From an uncultured Granulosicoccaceae bacterium (GTDB lineage Bacteria; Pseudomonadota; Gammaproteobacteria; Granulosicoccales; Granulosicoccaceae), in assembly GCA_937930305.1 (NCBI GenBank), contig CALGLE010000049.1:44884-108883 (forward strand): a DNA stretch of 64,000 bases. The letters run 5' to 3'. The notes beneath the pieces were generated by a model, which worked only from the letters and a program-made list of their open reading frames with translations, made no database searches and had not been told where the DNA came from. Shown here piece by piece: positions 17,519 to 27,348 of this stretch (its first letter is position 1; each line of letters starts with the position of its first letter). A program made the translations under genes and the position numbers.

Positions 17519-19387
17519 GTGAATCCGCAACTGCTCGAATACTACAAAAACGAACTCAATCACGCTCGAGAGATGGGAAATGAGTTTGCTTCAGAATTTC
17601 CAAAAATTGCCGGTCGTCTGGGTATTGAGACGATGGAATGCACCGATCCCTATGTGGAAAGGCTGCTAGAAGGTTTTGCCTTTCTCGCAGCTCGTGTGCA
17701 ATTAAAAATTGAAGACAGCCATGGGCAATTGGCCAGAAATTTATTGGAAATGGTGTATCCGAATGCGGTAGCGCCCATTCCATCCATCTGTGTGACGGAG
17801 TTTAAACCTTCTTTGGATGAAGGCTCGTTATCGGAAGGTTTTCCCATTGAACGCGGGGCGAGGCTTTACGGGCAACGCGCGCCGGATGATCGAACCCAAG
17901 TTGAATTTCGAACGTCACACACGGTGGAATTGTGGCCGATACGCATCGCTGAGGTTAGGGCGCTAAATTCCAATGCTGCGCTAAAGGCGGCCGGTGTGCG
18001 TAGCCCTAATAAGGCAAATTCCGCTCTCTTAGTTGAACTTGAGGCAACGGATGGTATGGAATTTTCGGAGTTACCTATTGAAGCCATATCGTTTTTCTGC
18101 GCTGGCACCGATGAAACCGGATTTCGTTTGTACGAGCAGTTATTTCGTCACACGACTCGCATCTCGGTGTTGGATGGCCGCAAAGAGCTATTACACCCAT
18201 CGAAAACCTGCTCTTTAGAAACTCAAGGGTTTTCAGATGATGAAGCCCTGCTACCAGTTGCATTAAACGGCTTTCAAGGTTACCGATTAATTCAAGAGTA
18301 CTTTGCGTGCCCAGAGCGTTTTCTGTTTGCGAATGTGAATGGTTTACTGCCCTTTGTTAAACAAGCAGAAGGCAATCGATGTTCACTGGTGTTTGAATTC
18401 GATAATTCGGATATTGAATTTATAGAATCTTTAACAACGGCGAACTTAAGATTGCATTGTGTGCCAGCCATTAATCTGTTTGAAAAAACCTTAGACAGAG
18501 TTCATCTGGATCACTCAGAACATGAATACCACCTCGTCACTGATCGGGCTAGGCCGATGGATTTTGAGGTGTATTCGGTACAACAGGTTGAAGGGCATGG
18601 CAGCCGAGGCTCTGATGAGCAGAAATTTCATTCCTACTTTAGCGTTAATGAAAGCCGCCAGCACGCGAATGCGTTTTTTACCGTGAGGCGGGAACCCAGA
18701 AAATTATCGTCTCGGCAGAAACAAGTCGGCACCCGATCAAGCTATGTGGGCAGTGAAATATTCTTGTCGATTGTTGATGGTGATCAAGCCCCGTATCGTT
18801 CGGACCTTCGCCAATTGTCCATTAAAGCCCTGTGCACCAATCGAGACCTCTCATTGCAATTGCCCGTGGGTCGAGGAGATTCTGATTTTGAATTGGATGT
18901 GGGGGCGCCGTTAGAGAGTATTCGTGCGCTGATTGGTCCCACGCGTCCAAAGCCCTCTCGAGCTCATTTTCGTGATGCCTGGCGTTTGGTTAGTGCCTTA
19001 AGCGTAAATTTTCTGTCCATATCCGATTCAGAAGATGGGCAGCACGCGGCAGCCTTACTTCGACGAATGTTGGAAGTGAATTTAGATACCAACAACAGTA
19101 CGCATCGTCGGCAGTTGGAAGGTGTGGTTGCTTTAACGACACTGCCTGTCACTCGAAAGCGAGTTCGTGGCAGTCACATTGAGATTGCTCATGGTATGCA
19201 AATTCGTTTGCAGTGTGATGAATCTGCCTTTGAAGGGTTGGGTGTCTATTTGTTTGGCTCAGTCATGGAACGATTTTTTGCTCGATACGCCAGCATCAAT
19301 TCGTTTTCTGAAACGGTATTAGAAACGGTGCAACGCCGAGAGCTGGAACGCTGGTCAGTCAGGCTTGGCGATCGAGGTGCGGTATGA
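17519..19387 (+). CDS. tssF: T6SS baseplate protein TssF
   Basis: 622 residues, family-typical. Seen: MNPQLLEYYKNELNHAREMG, FASEFPKIAGRLG and DPYVERLLEGFAFLAARVQL, the strongly conserved TssF N-terminus, and the C-terminal GMQIRLQCDESAFEGLGVYL. Starts at GTG four bases after the tssE stop. Known: two TssF with one TssG form the baseplate wedge core that contacts TssK and VgrG. Its stop overlaps the tssG start as ATGA. Confidence 0.96.
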   Translation: MNPQLLEYYKNELNHAREMGNEFASEFPKIAGRLGIETMECTDPYVERLLEGFAFLAARVQLKIEDSHGQLARNLLEMVYPNAVAPIPSICVTEFKPSLDEGSLSEGFPIERGARLYGQRAPDDRTQVEFRTSHTVELWPIRIAEVRALNSNAALKAAGVRSPNKANSALLVELEATDGMEFSELPIEAISFFCAGTDETGFRLYEQLFRHTTRISVLDGRKELLHPSKTCSLETQGFSDDEALLPVALNGFQGYRLIQEYFACPERFLFANVNGLLPFVKQAEGNRCSLVFEFDNSDIEFIESLTTANLRLHCVPAINLFEKTLDRVHLDHSEHEYHLVTDRARPMDFEVYSVQQVEGHGSRGSDEQKFHSYFSVNESRQHANAFFTVRREPRKLSSRQKQVGTRSSYVGSEIFLSIVDGDQAPYRSDLRQLSIKALCTNRDLSLQLPVGRGDSDFELDVGAPLESIRALIGPTRPKPSRAHFRDAWRLVSALSVNFLSISDSEDGQHAAALLRRMLEVNLDTNNSTHRRQLEGVVALTTLPVTRKRVRGSHIEIAHGMQIRLQCDESAFEGLGVYLFGSVMERFFARYASINSFSETVLETVQRRELERWSVRLGDRGAV

Positions 19388-20397
19388 ATCCGAGCATCGA
19401 TACCTTAGCTGAGGACATCGCGCAACACGATTTTGTGTCCGCGGTTCGAAAAGTTGTATCGCAGTATCCGAATAAACCCGGCTTGGGTGAAGCCACGCAT
19501 TTAAAAGATGAATACTTACGCTTATCCCAAAAAGTTCGACTGTCGTTCTCCGGGGTGTCCTTAGATAGGTTAGAAGCGTGCAGTGGTACAAAAGCGCACG
19601 AGTATCGATTGTTTTGCAACTTCCAAGGACTCTTTGGCAGTAACGGCGGCTTACCGCTGCATTACACGGAATACGCCGTGCAACGTTCAGCGCACCAGCA
19701 CGACGATACGTTTGCCGAATTTATCGATGTATTTAATCATCGGCTGTTGTCGCTTTTCTATCGAGCCAGCACACAGTTTGACCCCAGCATTAACCATGAT
19801 CGCCCTGAGAACAACGAATTTTCACTGTTTCTAGGAGCGCTTAGCGGCTTTGGAATTCCAGAAACTCACGCGCTGAATATTCCTGAAAAATTTCGACTAA
19901 GGCACACCGGTTGGTTCGGGTCTAAGACGAAATCCCCTGATGGCTTGATAAGCCTTATCCGGGATTATTTTGATCTTCCCGCTCGCATTGAGGAATTTCG
20001 GGGGCGGTGGTTAGATTTGCCAGAGGATGCGACCTTGTCATTGGGATCACAGCGCGAAGGTTCACAACTGGGTAAAACCAGTTGGCTAGGGCGACGAGTT
20101 TGGAATATTGGCCAAGGATTTACCTTGCAGCTGGGCCCATTGCAACCCGCCGACTTTCGCTCCTTTCAACCCGGTTCTCAACGATCCAAAGATCTGCACG
20201 AATTGGTTCGACTCTACACGGGTGATGAATACGACTGGGACTTAGAGCTGCTGGTTGAAGATCACAAAATTTCAGGACTTCGGCTGGATCGAAAAACAAC
20301 ATTGGGTTTTGACTCGTGGCTGCAAAGTTCGAGTCGAACCGTATCTCAACAAGATGGTATTCGACTCAATCATAAAATGCTTACCGTTGCTGCTTAA
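19384..20397 (+). CDS. tssG: T6SS baseplate protein TssG
   Basis: 337 residues. Seen: FVSAVRKVVSQYPNKPGLGE, FGSNGGLPLHYTEYA (family motif G.nGpLP.hyTE) and FNHRLLSLFYRA. Known: TssG pairs with TssF in the wedge and recruits TssK trimers. Coupled to tssF by ATGA; tssH follows after 33 bases with a GGGAG ribosome site. Confidence 0.95.
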   Translation: MNPSIDTLAEDIAQHDFVSAVRKVVSQYPNKPGLGEATHLKDEYLRLSQKVRLSFSGVSLDRLEACSGTKAHEYRLFCNFQGLFGSNGGLPLHYTEYAVQRSAHQHDDTFAEFIDVFNHRLLSLFYRASTQFDPSINHDRPENNEFSLFLGALSGFGIPETHALNIPEKFRLRHTGWFGSKTKSPDGLISLIRDYFDLPARIEEFRGRWLDLPEDATLSLGSQREGSQLGKTSWLGRRVWNIGQGFTLQLGPLQPADFRSFQPGSQRSKDLHELVRLYTGDEYDWDLELLVEDHKISGLRLDRKTTLGFDSWLQSSSRTVSQQDGIRLNHKMLTVAA

Positions 20398-20430
20398 CCA
20401 AGCGGTAGCGAAAAAGGGAGAATTCAGAAC

Positions 20431-23148
20431 ATGACGGAAATAAGCCGCGCTAACCTATTTGGAAAGCTTAATGAGCTTGGGTACAAGTCCATAGAGAGTG
20501 CCACAAAACTCTGTAAATTACGGGGTAATGCGTATGTGGAGCTCGTGCATTGGCTGGACCAAATTGTTAATTTGCAAGACTCGGATGTGCATCATATTCT
20601 GCGTCATTTTGATGCAGACTTATCTTCTGTATCCAGAGATATAACCAACAGCCTTGATCAATTACGCGCAGGTTCCACATCCATTTCAGACTTCAGTGAA
20701 GATATTTCCAACGCAGTAGAACGAGGTTGGGTGTATTCCACACTCTTGTTTGGTGACAGTTCGGTTCGCACGGGGCATCTGTTAATTGGCATTCTGAAAA
20801 CTAGCAGTTTAAAAAACAAACTGTTTGCAGTGTCCAAATCTTTTAATCAAATTAAATTGGAACAACTGATCGATGACTTTGATGACATCGTGGGTGCATC
20901 GCCAGAAGCCAGATTGGGCGCTAAAGACGGTTACCGAATTGGTGGCGGCGCCGCCCCGGGTGAAACCAGCGGAGCCATTGCGCCTGCTGCCATGGGTAAG
21001 CAAGAAGCCTTGGCTCAATACACCACCAACTTAACGGAATCTGCACGCAGTGGTGAGATGGACCCGATCGTTGGTCGTGACGAAGAAATTCGCCAGATGG
21101 TGGACATCTTAATGCGTCGTCGACAAAACAATCCAATATTAACCGGTGAAGCGGGTGTCGGTAAGACAGCCGTTGTGGAAGGTTTTGCACAACGTATCGC
21201 ACGGGGAGACGTGCCGCCTGCACTGCAAGACATCGATTTACTGTCATTGGATATTGGCCTATTGCAAGCGGGTGCCAGTATGAAAGGTGAATTTGAGAAC
21301 CGACTTCGCCAAGTTATTGAAGAGGTGCAATCGTCTGAAAAACCAATTGTGTTGTTCATCGATGAAGCCCATACCTTGATTGGTGCAGGCGGTGCTGCCG
21401 GAACCGGGGATGCTGCGAATCTTCTCAAACCGGCTTTAGCACGAGGTGAACTGCGCACAGTGGCGGCAACCACTTGGGCGGAATACAAAAAACACATCGA
21501 AAAAGATCCGGCGTTAACCCGACGCTTTCAAGTGGTTAAAATTGATGAGCCATCCGAAGCTAAAGCCATATTGATGATGCGCGGCGTGGCTGCCACGATG
21601 GAGAAGCACCACCAAGTACAAATATTTGATGAAGCGCTAGAAGCTTCTGTGTCTTTATCGCATCGTTACATTCCGGCGCGTCAGCTGCCCGATAAATCGG
21701 TCAGTTTGTTGGATACAGCCTCCGCGCGTGTCGCCATTAGTCAGCACGCAGTTCCAGCCAGCTTAGATGATTGTCGAAAGCGAATAGCGGCATTGGAAAC
21801 TGAACTGGGAATTATTCAAAAAGAGCAAAAAATTGGTGTGGACGTGGAGAAACGCTTGCAGCAATGCAACGCTGAACTGCAATTGGCGCGCGGTGAAGAG
21901 AAAACCATTGAAACTCGGTGGGAGAATGAAAAAAAGCTGGTTGAAGAATTACTGGATATTCGATCGAAATTGCGCAAAGCAGGTATGGCAGTTGACGATA
22001 CCGGTGGAGACACGGATACCGCATCGGCAACGATTTCCGAATTATCGGACGAACAAAGAACTTCATTGCTGGAGCAAGCCAAAACGTTACAGAATAATCT
22101 GGATGAACTGCAAGGCGATGACCCGCTTATCTTACCCACTGTCGATGAACAGGCTGTCGCCTCCGTTGTACAGGATTGGACAGGCGTGCCGGTGGGTCGC
22201 ATGGTTAAGAATGAAATAGAAACCGTGCTTAATTTGCCTGATTTATTGGAAAAGCGAATCATTGGGCAACGCCATGCGTTAGAGATGATCTCGCGTCGTA
22301 TACAAACCTCTCGTGCCAGTTTGGATAACCCCAGTAAACCCATTGGTGTGTTCATGCTAGCGGGATCTTCCGGGGTAGGTAAAACAGAAACTGCGTTAGC
22401 GTTGGCCGATGTGCTCTATGGCGGGGAGCAAAACGTTATCACGATTAATATGAGTGAATTCCAGGAAGCTCATACCGTATCTACCCTAAAAGGTGCCCCT
22501 CCTGGTTACGTAGGTTACGGTGAAGGCGGTGTGTTAACCGAAGCGGTACGTCGCAGACCTTATAGCGTGGTGCTGTTGGATGAGGTAGAAAAAGCCCACC
22601 CGGATGTGCACGAGATATTTTTTCAGGTGTTCGACAAAGGCTGGATGGAAGATGGCGAAGGACGTCAGATCGATTTTAAGAACACGCTCATTCTGTTAAC
22701 CACTAATGCGGGCACCGATTTGATAGTCAATATGTGCAAGGATCCGGAGCTCATGCCATCACCTGAAGGAATTGCAAAGGGATTGCGCGAGCCTTTATTA
22801 CAAGTGTTCCCACCTGCCTTACTGGGTCGATTGGTCGTCATACCGTACTACCCACTGTCGAATGAAATGATCGGTGCCATCTCAAAATTACAGCTGGCCC
22901 GCATTCAAAAACGCATCCACAGCAATCATGAGATCGATTTCCAATACAGCGATGACGTGATTGAGCTGATCGCGCAGCGCTGCAATGAACTAGACAGCGG
23001 TGGCCGAATGATTGACTCGATATTGACTAACACCATGCTGCCCGAAATCAGCCAGGAGCTGCTACAGCGCCAGTTCAGTAAAGGCGAGGAGGTAAGTAGC
23101 ATTAACGTATCGGTGCAAGACAGTGAATTTGAGTATGAATTCAGTTAA
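20431..23148 (+). CDS. tssH: T6SS sheath-recycling ATPase TssH (ClpV)
   Basis: 905 residues, AAA+ of the ClpB family. Seen: N-terminal domain (1-160), first nucleotide site GEAGVGKT at 239-246 with FIDEAHTLIGAGG, a coiled middle region (about 450-550), second site GSSGVGKT at 645-652 with VVLLDEVEKAHPDV. Known: ClpV extracts TssC from contracted sheaths so the apparatus can be rebuilt. Both ATP sites appear intact. The divergent N-domain fits ClpV rather than ClpB. Confidence 0.96.
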   Translation: MTEISRANLFGKLNELGYKSIESATKLCKLRGNAYVELVHWLDQIVNLQDSDVHHILRHFDADLSSVSRDITNSLDQLRAGSTSISDFSEDISNAVERGWVYSTLLFGDSSVRTGHLLIGILKTSSLKNKLFAVSKSFNQIKLEQLIDDFDDIVGASPEARLGAKDGYRIGGGAAPGETSGAIAPAAMGKQEALAQYTTNLTESARSGEMDPIVGRDEEIRQMVDILMRRRQNNPILTGEAGVGKTAVVEGFAQRIARGDVPPALQDIDLLSLDIGLLQAGASMKGEFENRLRQVIEEVQSSEKPIVLFIDEAHTLIGAGGAAGTGDAANLLKPALARGELRTVAATTWAEYKKHIEKDPALTRRFQVVKIDEPSEAKAILMMRGVAATMEKHHQVQIFDEALEASVSLSHRYIPARQLPDKSVSLLDTASARVAISQHAVPASLDDCRKRIAALETELGIIQKEQKIGVDVEKRLQQCNAELQLARGEEKTIETRWENEKKLVEELLDIRSKLRKAGMAVDDTGGDTDTASATISELSDEQRTSLLEQAKTLQNNLDELQGDDPLILPTVDEQAVASVVQDWTGVPVGRMVKNEIETVLNLPDLLEKRIIGQRHALEMISRRIQTSRASLDNPSKPIGVFMLAGSSGVGKTETALALADVLYGGEQNVITINMSEFQEAHTVSTLKGAPPGYVGYGEGGVLTEAVRRRPYSVVLLDEVEKAHPDVHEIFFQVFDKGWMEDGEGRQIDFKNTLILLTTNAGTDLIVNMCKDPELMPSPEGIAKGLREPLLQVFPPALLGRLVVIPYYPLSNEMIGAISKLQLARIQKRIHSNHEIDFQYSDDVIELIAQRCNELDSGGRMIDSILTNTMLPEISQELLQRQFSKGEEVSSINVSVQDSEFEYEFS

Positions 23149-23281
23149 TGGGAGGTGAATTATTCACATCAGGGCTGTGGAATAGGTTAGTGGGCGAGAT
23201 GGAGGCAATCGCTAACCTAAGGCCATGTGAAATTCGCTGGCTTGAGATACAGATCTTGCGCTAGGCAACGAGGAATCGGAT

Positions 23282-25366
23282 ATGGCAGGGCATACGCAGA
23301 AAAACAAATCGGTTCAAGTCAAGTTACCTTTCGAGGCAGACTACGTTCAATTCAGTTCAATTAAGGGTACGGAAGAGCTGAGTGGAATGTTTGAGTACAC
23401 GCTTGAGCTGCTCAACACGTCGGAAGAGGAAGAGCTGGATTTCAATGACCTGTTGGGTATGCCGGTAACAGTTGGGATGCAGCGGCCTGACATGGAGGTG
23501 CGATACTTCAACGGCGTGTTGACACACTTCAGGCACTTAGGTTATCGCGATGAGTACTCCGTTGTAGAAGTGGTGTTACGTCCTTGGCTTTGGTTTTTGA
23601 CGCAAACCCGAGACAGTCAAATCTATCAGAACCTAACCATACCCGACATCATTTGTCAGAAGTTTGATTCATTGGGTTTTAGCAATTATGAATTGCGCAT
23701 TAAATCGTCTAATTATTCGGAATGGAACTTCTGCACTCAATATCAGGAGACCGACTACGATTTTGTTAACCGATTGCTTGAGAAGGAAGGTATTTATTAT
23801 TACTTCGAGCATGAAGATGGTAAACACACGATGGTTCTGTGTGACAAAGTTGGCCATCACGACTACGTTTCGGGCTACACAGACGTGCCGTTTTATCCCG
23901 AGTCAGATAATCAGATAAGGGACGAGGATCATTTCAGTGAATGGAAAATCGATGCACAAGTGGTAACCGATACGGTCATGCTTAATGACTACGGCTTTCT
24001 TGATCCGATTGGGGCTAAAACCAATGCATTGATGGTGGAGCACACGATAAGTCCCAGTGAAACCGGTTCGGCCTTACACAACGGTTCACCGCTACACATA
24101 GCGTATGACTGTTCTTCCGATTATCCCTATGATGATAAAGGAAAAAAGTCATTGCCTTACGCCGAAAGAATTGTGAAAGCTCGGGCTGAAGCCTATCGAG
24201 CTCAACACGAACGCGTATTAGGCGAAGGGGTGGTTCATGGTATTGGTGCAGGAATTTTATTCAATTTAACGGGATACAACCGAGAAGATCAAAACCGAGA
24301 ATATTTGATCGTCAAATATACCTTTGAATTCTCCTTAGGCAGTAATAAAGCAGGCGACGCCAACGAAGCCGTGCCCTTTCACTGTACCGTGAATTGCTTA
24401 CCCTCGAACGTTCAATTTCGTCCCATGTTGAAAACGCCTAAACCCGTTATGCAAGGGGTGCAAACCGCCACAGTAGTGGGTAAAGAGGGCGAAGAGATCT
24501 ACACCGACAAGCACGGGCGAGTGAAGCTGTTTTTTCACTGGGATTTTAGAAGCCCCTGCGATGAAACGAGTTCGTGTTGGGTTCGCGTATCCCAAGCATG
24601 GGCGGGTTCAGGTTATGGTTCATTACATTTGCCCCGAATTAATAATGAAGTTTTGGTCGAATTTATTAATGGCGATCCCGATCAGCCAATCGTGACTGGA
24701 CGCGTATATAACGGTGAGAACGAAACCCCTTACAAATTGCCTGCGAAAGCCACACAAAGTGGATTCAAAAGCCGGTCAACAAAAGGTGGCGGTACAAAGA
24801 ATTTTAACGAAATTCGCATGGAAGATAAAAAAGGTAAAGAAGAACTTTACTTTCATGCGGAAAAAAATATGACCGAGAATGTTGAGAATGATCATTCGGT
24901 GAGTATTGGGCATGATCGAAGTGAAACGATAAAAAATGATAAGACGTTAACGGTTGATGGTAAGCATACAGAGACAATTAAAAAGGATCATAAAGTACGC
25001 GTTGTGGAAGGTAATTCCGACTATCAAGTCGTGAAAGGTGGTGCCGTTATGTATGCCGAAAAGGATTTTAATATTGTTACTGGAAAAGATATGTTTTTGC
25101 TTTCTACCAATAACATGGATGCCACTTCCCAAAAAAATATGAATCTGGCAGCTGCTGAGAATATTTCAATAGGTTCTGAAAATAAGCAAATTGAGATTAC
25201 GGCTAAAACTAAGATTGTTCTGACCTCTGGTGATTCGTCGATAACACTTGCCAAAGATGGAACCATCACAATTAAAGGGAAAAACGTCAATATTGATTCC
25301 GATATGCTAAAGGCCGATGGTGGCAACGGCGTAGAAATTACGGGTTCTGAAGTGAAGATTAACTAA
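23282..25366 (+). CDS. vgrG: T6SS spike protein VgrG
   Basis: 694 residues. Seen: gp27-like region (DYVQFSSIKGTEELSGMFEY, YRDEYSVVEVVLRPWLWFL, YQETDYDFVNRLLEKEGIYY), OB-fold with YTDKHGRVKLFFHWD and SCWVRVSQAWAGSGYG, then gp5-type beta-helix repeats (HSVSIGHDRSETIKNDKT and onward). It ends shortly after the beta helix, so no enzymatic C-terminal extension: a structural spike. Known: the trimer caps the Hcp tube and carries PAAR proteins and effectors. The following four genes are packed tightly and likely supply its cargo. Confidence 0.96.
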   Translation: MAGHTQKNKSVQVKLPFEADYVQFSSIKGTEELSGMFEYTLELLNTSEEEELDFNDLLGMPVTVGMQRPDMEVRYFNGVLTHFRHLGYRDEYSVVEVVLRPWLWFLTQTRDSQIYQNLTIPDIICQKFDSLGFSNYELRIKSSNYSEWNFCTQYQETDYDFVNRLLEKEGIYYYFEHEDGKHTMVLCDKVGHHDYVSGYTDVPFYPESDNQIRDEDHFSEWKIDAQVVTDTVMLNDYGFLDPIGAKTNALMVEHTISPSETGSALHNGSPLHIAYDCSSDYPYDDKGKKSLPYAERIVKARAEAYRAQHERVLGEGVVHGIGAGILFNLTGYNREDQNREYLIVKYTFEFSLGSNKAGDANEAVPFHCTVNCLPSNVQFRPMLKTPKPVMQGVQTATVVGKEGEEIYTDKHGRVKLFFHWDFRSPCDETSSCWVRVSQAWAGSGYGSLHLPRINNEVLVEFINGDPDQPIVTGRVYNGENETPYKLPAKATQSGFKSRSTKGGGTKNFNEIRMEDKKGKEELYFHAEKNMTENVENDHSVSIGHDRSETIKNDKTLTVDGKHTETIKKDHKVRVVEGNSDYQVVKGGAVMYAEKDFNIVTGKDMFLLSTNNMDATSQKNMNLAAAENISIGSENKQIEITAKTKIVLTSGDSSITLAKDGTITIKGKNVNIDSDMLKADGGNGVEITGSEVKIN

Positions 25367-25370
25367 AGCA

Positions 25371-26462
25371 ATGGAACTTCTTAACAATACAGCTGTACCC
25401 GTGAACATCATGATAGCCGAGAAGCCTGATTCGGACATACGCAGAATGTACGGCGTTGCCAAAGCCACATTTCAGGTTAGTGAAGATGGCACTCTGACAC
25501 TCGATTCGAATGATCCTTTACCAGTCTATGACAAGGATGTTGAAACACGGTTTGGTGTACTCCCAAAAGATGATGTTCCTCGCATTGATCCAGTTCTGGA
25601 AGTGATGGTATTCGGTCGGGCCGTTGCGCCAAACGAATCTGGGGTGTCGGAAATGGATGTCACACTACAAATTGGGACTGAACACAGGGCATTGAAAGTG
25701 TTTGGAAATCGGTATTGGCAGCAAACCAATGGCAGCTTCGAAATAACGCCACCAGAACCATTTAAAGAATTGGATTTGACGTGGGCTAATGCATTTGGAG
25801 GCTCGGTAGAAGTTGAAGTAGATGAAGAATCATTTGTTGATGTCACAGATCCGGTGAATCCTGAGGGAAGTGGGTTCAATTGTCATCTGCAAATTGAAGA
25901 ATTGGGAAAATATTTAGTTTCACCCGAAGGTTTTCCGAGATATCAATACGATCATCGGTTACCCAATATAGAAGACCCCGGAGAACTCATTCAATCACCC
26001 GATGATATTCCGCTACCAAGGTGCTGGGCGACCTGTGCCTTAAGTTCTGGAATGGTACTTGAGAGGTTTCGCCAGCAAGCCAAAGTGAAAGGTATTCCAG
26101 ACGATGAAATTCACGAACTGATTAGGATTGGTTCCTCGTTGTTGTTACACAGAGCCCACCCGGATTGGATTATTCCGATACCCGTTGAGGGTGCAGAAGT
26201 TGAACTCAAAGGCATGACAAATAGCCCATCCTGGTCTTTTAAGCTTCCGTCTTTTCAAGTGCAATTGGATGTGAAAATTGGAGAACACGAGCGCACACTT
26301 GACTTATTTCCAAGTGCATTGTTTTTGATGCCAGACTTAAAGAAGCTATCGATTTTGTACCGCGGTGCAATAGATTATCGCTATCGAGCAACTGAGCATC
26401 GTTCGTCTCGTGTGCGAACGGTAGATCGCTGGACAACTCCCAATAGAGGATTAGCTCAATGA
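25371..26462 (+). CDS. DUF2169 family protein, T6SS adaptor candidate (copy 1)
   Basis: 363 residues, beta-rich, no signal peptide. Seen: the family-like core WANAFGGSVEVEVDEE followed by DPVNPEGSGFN and later LPNIEDPGELIQSPDD. Known: DUF2169 proteins lie next to VgrG and PAAR-like proteins in many T6SS islands and have been implicated as adaptors that load cargo on the spike. It starts five bases after vgrG and overlaps the next gene by ATGA. The neighbour at 27349 is a second, diverged member. Specific partner is inference. Confidence 0.8.
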   Translation: MELLNNTAVPVNIMIAEKPDSDIRRMYGVAKATFQVSEDGTLTLDSNDPLPVYDKDVETRFGVLPKDDVPRIDPVLEVMVFGRAVAPNESGVSEMDVTLQIGTEHRALKVFGNRYWQQTNGSFEITPPEPFKELDLTWANAFGGSVEVEVDEESFVDVTDPVNPEGSGFNCHLQIEELGKYLVSPEGFPRYQYDHRLPNIEDPGELIQSPDDIPLPRCWATCALSSGMVLERFRQQAKVKGIPDDEIHELIRIGSSLLLHRAHPDWIIPIPVEGAEVELKGMTNSPSWSFKLPSFQVQLDVKIGEHERTLDLFPSALFLMPDLKKLSILYRGAIDYRYRATEHRSSRVRTVDRWTTPNRGLAQ

Positions 26463-27319
26463 GTAGTTTCATGCAACCCAATGTGAATATTGCTTACGAT
26501 CTAACCGTTGGGGTCGCGCCTCATACTTATTGGCCTACCGCCATGCCAGTACCAGGATTCGTACCCCATATGGAGATGGTATTTCCGCAGTTGGCAACCG
26601 TTGGGTATTTGATGGGTGCCAACAAATTCACTACGACTGTTAAGCACAAACAAATGCCTATTGTTCAAGATGGTCATGATCAGGGCATTCTCATCCCAGA
26701 TCTTTTTGTGCCGGGTATTGTGAATTTTTACTATCCATTGATGTGGCCATTTTCAAAACGAAAAATTATGTTTAGTTCCTCAACGGTGAAATTCGATGGA
26801 AAAAAAGTGGGTTGCAGCGATATTACACGTGCTTTACCCATGCAAACCTGTGGGAATCCTATTGACACCGTTTTCTGTTTCCCAATTTTTAACGTTCTAA
26901 ATACATTAAAAACGGGACTGACCGTAGCCGATTTTCAAATGGGAGTTGCACGGATCGCTGTGAGTTTGGCGATAAGTTTATTGATGAATAAGCTTTTTCC
27001 CTCTTCAGACCCTACCGGCGGTTGGATGAAAAATTTTCTGAAGGGTTTAATGGGAAAAATGGGTCTCACGCCAAAATCATTTTTCAAGCGTGCTCTGAGT
27101 GCTTTAGCGGGATTTGGTTTTTCTTTATGGGAGGGCAACCCAACACTTAAATATTCTCCCGTTGGCGGTGGCCCCGTGCCTTTGAAAATTACCGTTACCC
27201 CCGGGAATATCAAAGTTACTAATGGGGGCGCACAGCTTGTTCACGACCGAGATACAGGTACCGAAGCCAGTTACCCTGGCCTGGATGACCCTCTTAATAT
27301 TATTCCGTTTATTGATTAA
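26459..27319 (+). CDS. Unrecognised PAAR-like protein, possible T6SS cargo or tip
   Basis: 286 residues. I cannot assign a family firmly. Seen: an N-terminal part with repeated Pro/Met-rich turns (HTYWPTAMPVPGFVPHM), a segment STVKFDGKKVGCSDITRALP resembling the short beta turns of PAAR-like DUF4150 proteins, LPMQTCGNP, then two hydrophobic stretches (about 160-178 and 205-220) and a beta-rich tail. No signal peptide. It is flanked directly by two DUF2169 genes and coupled to the first by ATGA. Inference: a VgrG tip or membrane-targeting cargo protein; a membrane-active effector is an alternative. Confidence 0.55.
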   Translation: MSSFMQPNVNIAYDLTVGVAPHTYWPTAMPVPGFVPHMEMVFPQLATVGYLMGANKFTTTVKHKQMPIVQDGHDQGILIPDLFVPGIVNFYYPLMWPFSKRKIMFSSSTVKFDGKKVGCSDITRALPMQTCGNPIDTVFCFPIFNVLNTLKTGLTVADFQMGVARIAVSLAISLLMNKLFPSSDPTGGWMKNFLKGLMGKMGLTPKSFFKRALSALAGFGFSLWEGNPTLKYSPVGGGPVPLKITVTPGNIKVTNGGAQLVHDRDTGTEASYPGLDDPLNIIPFID

Positions 27320-27348
27320 CAACGAAAAAATATCAACCGCGAGTGACA

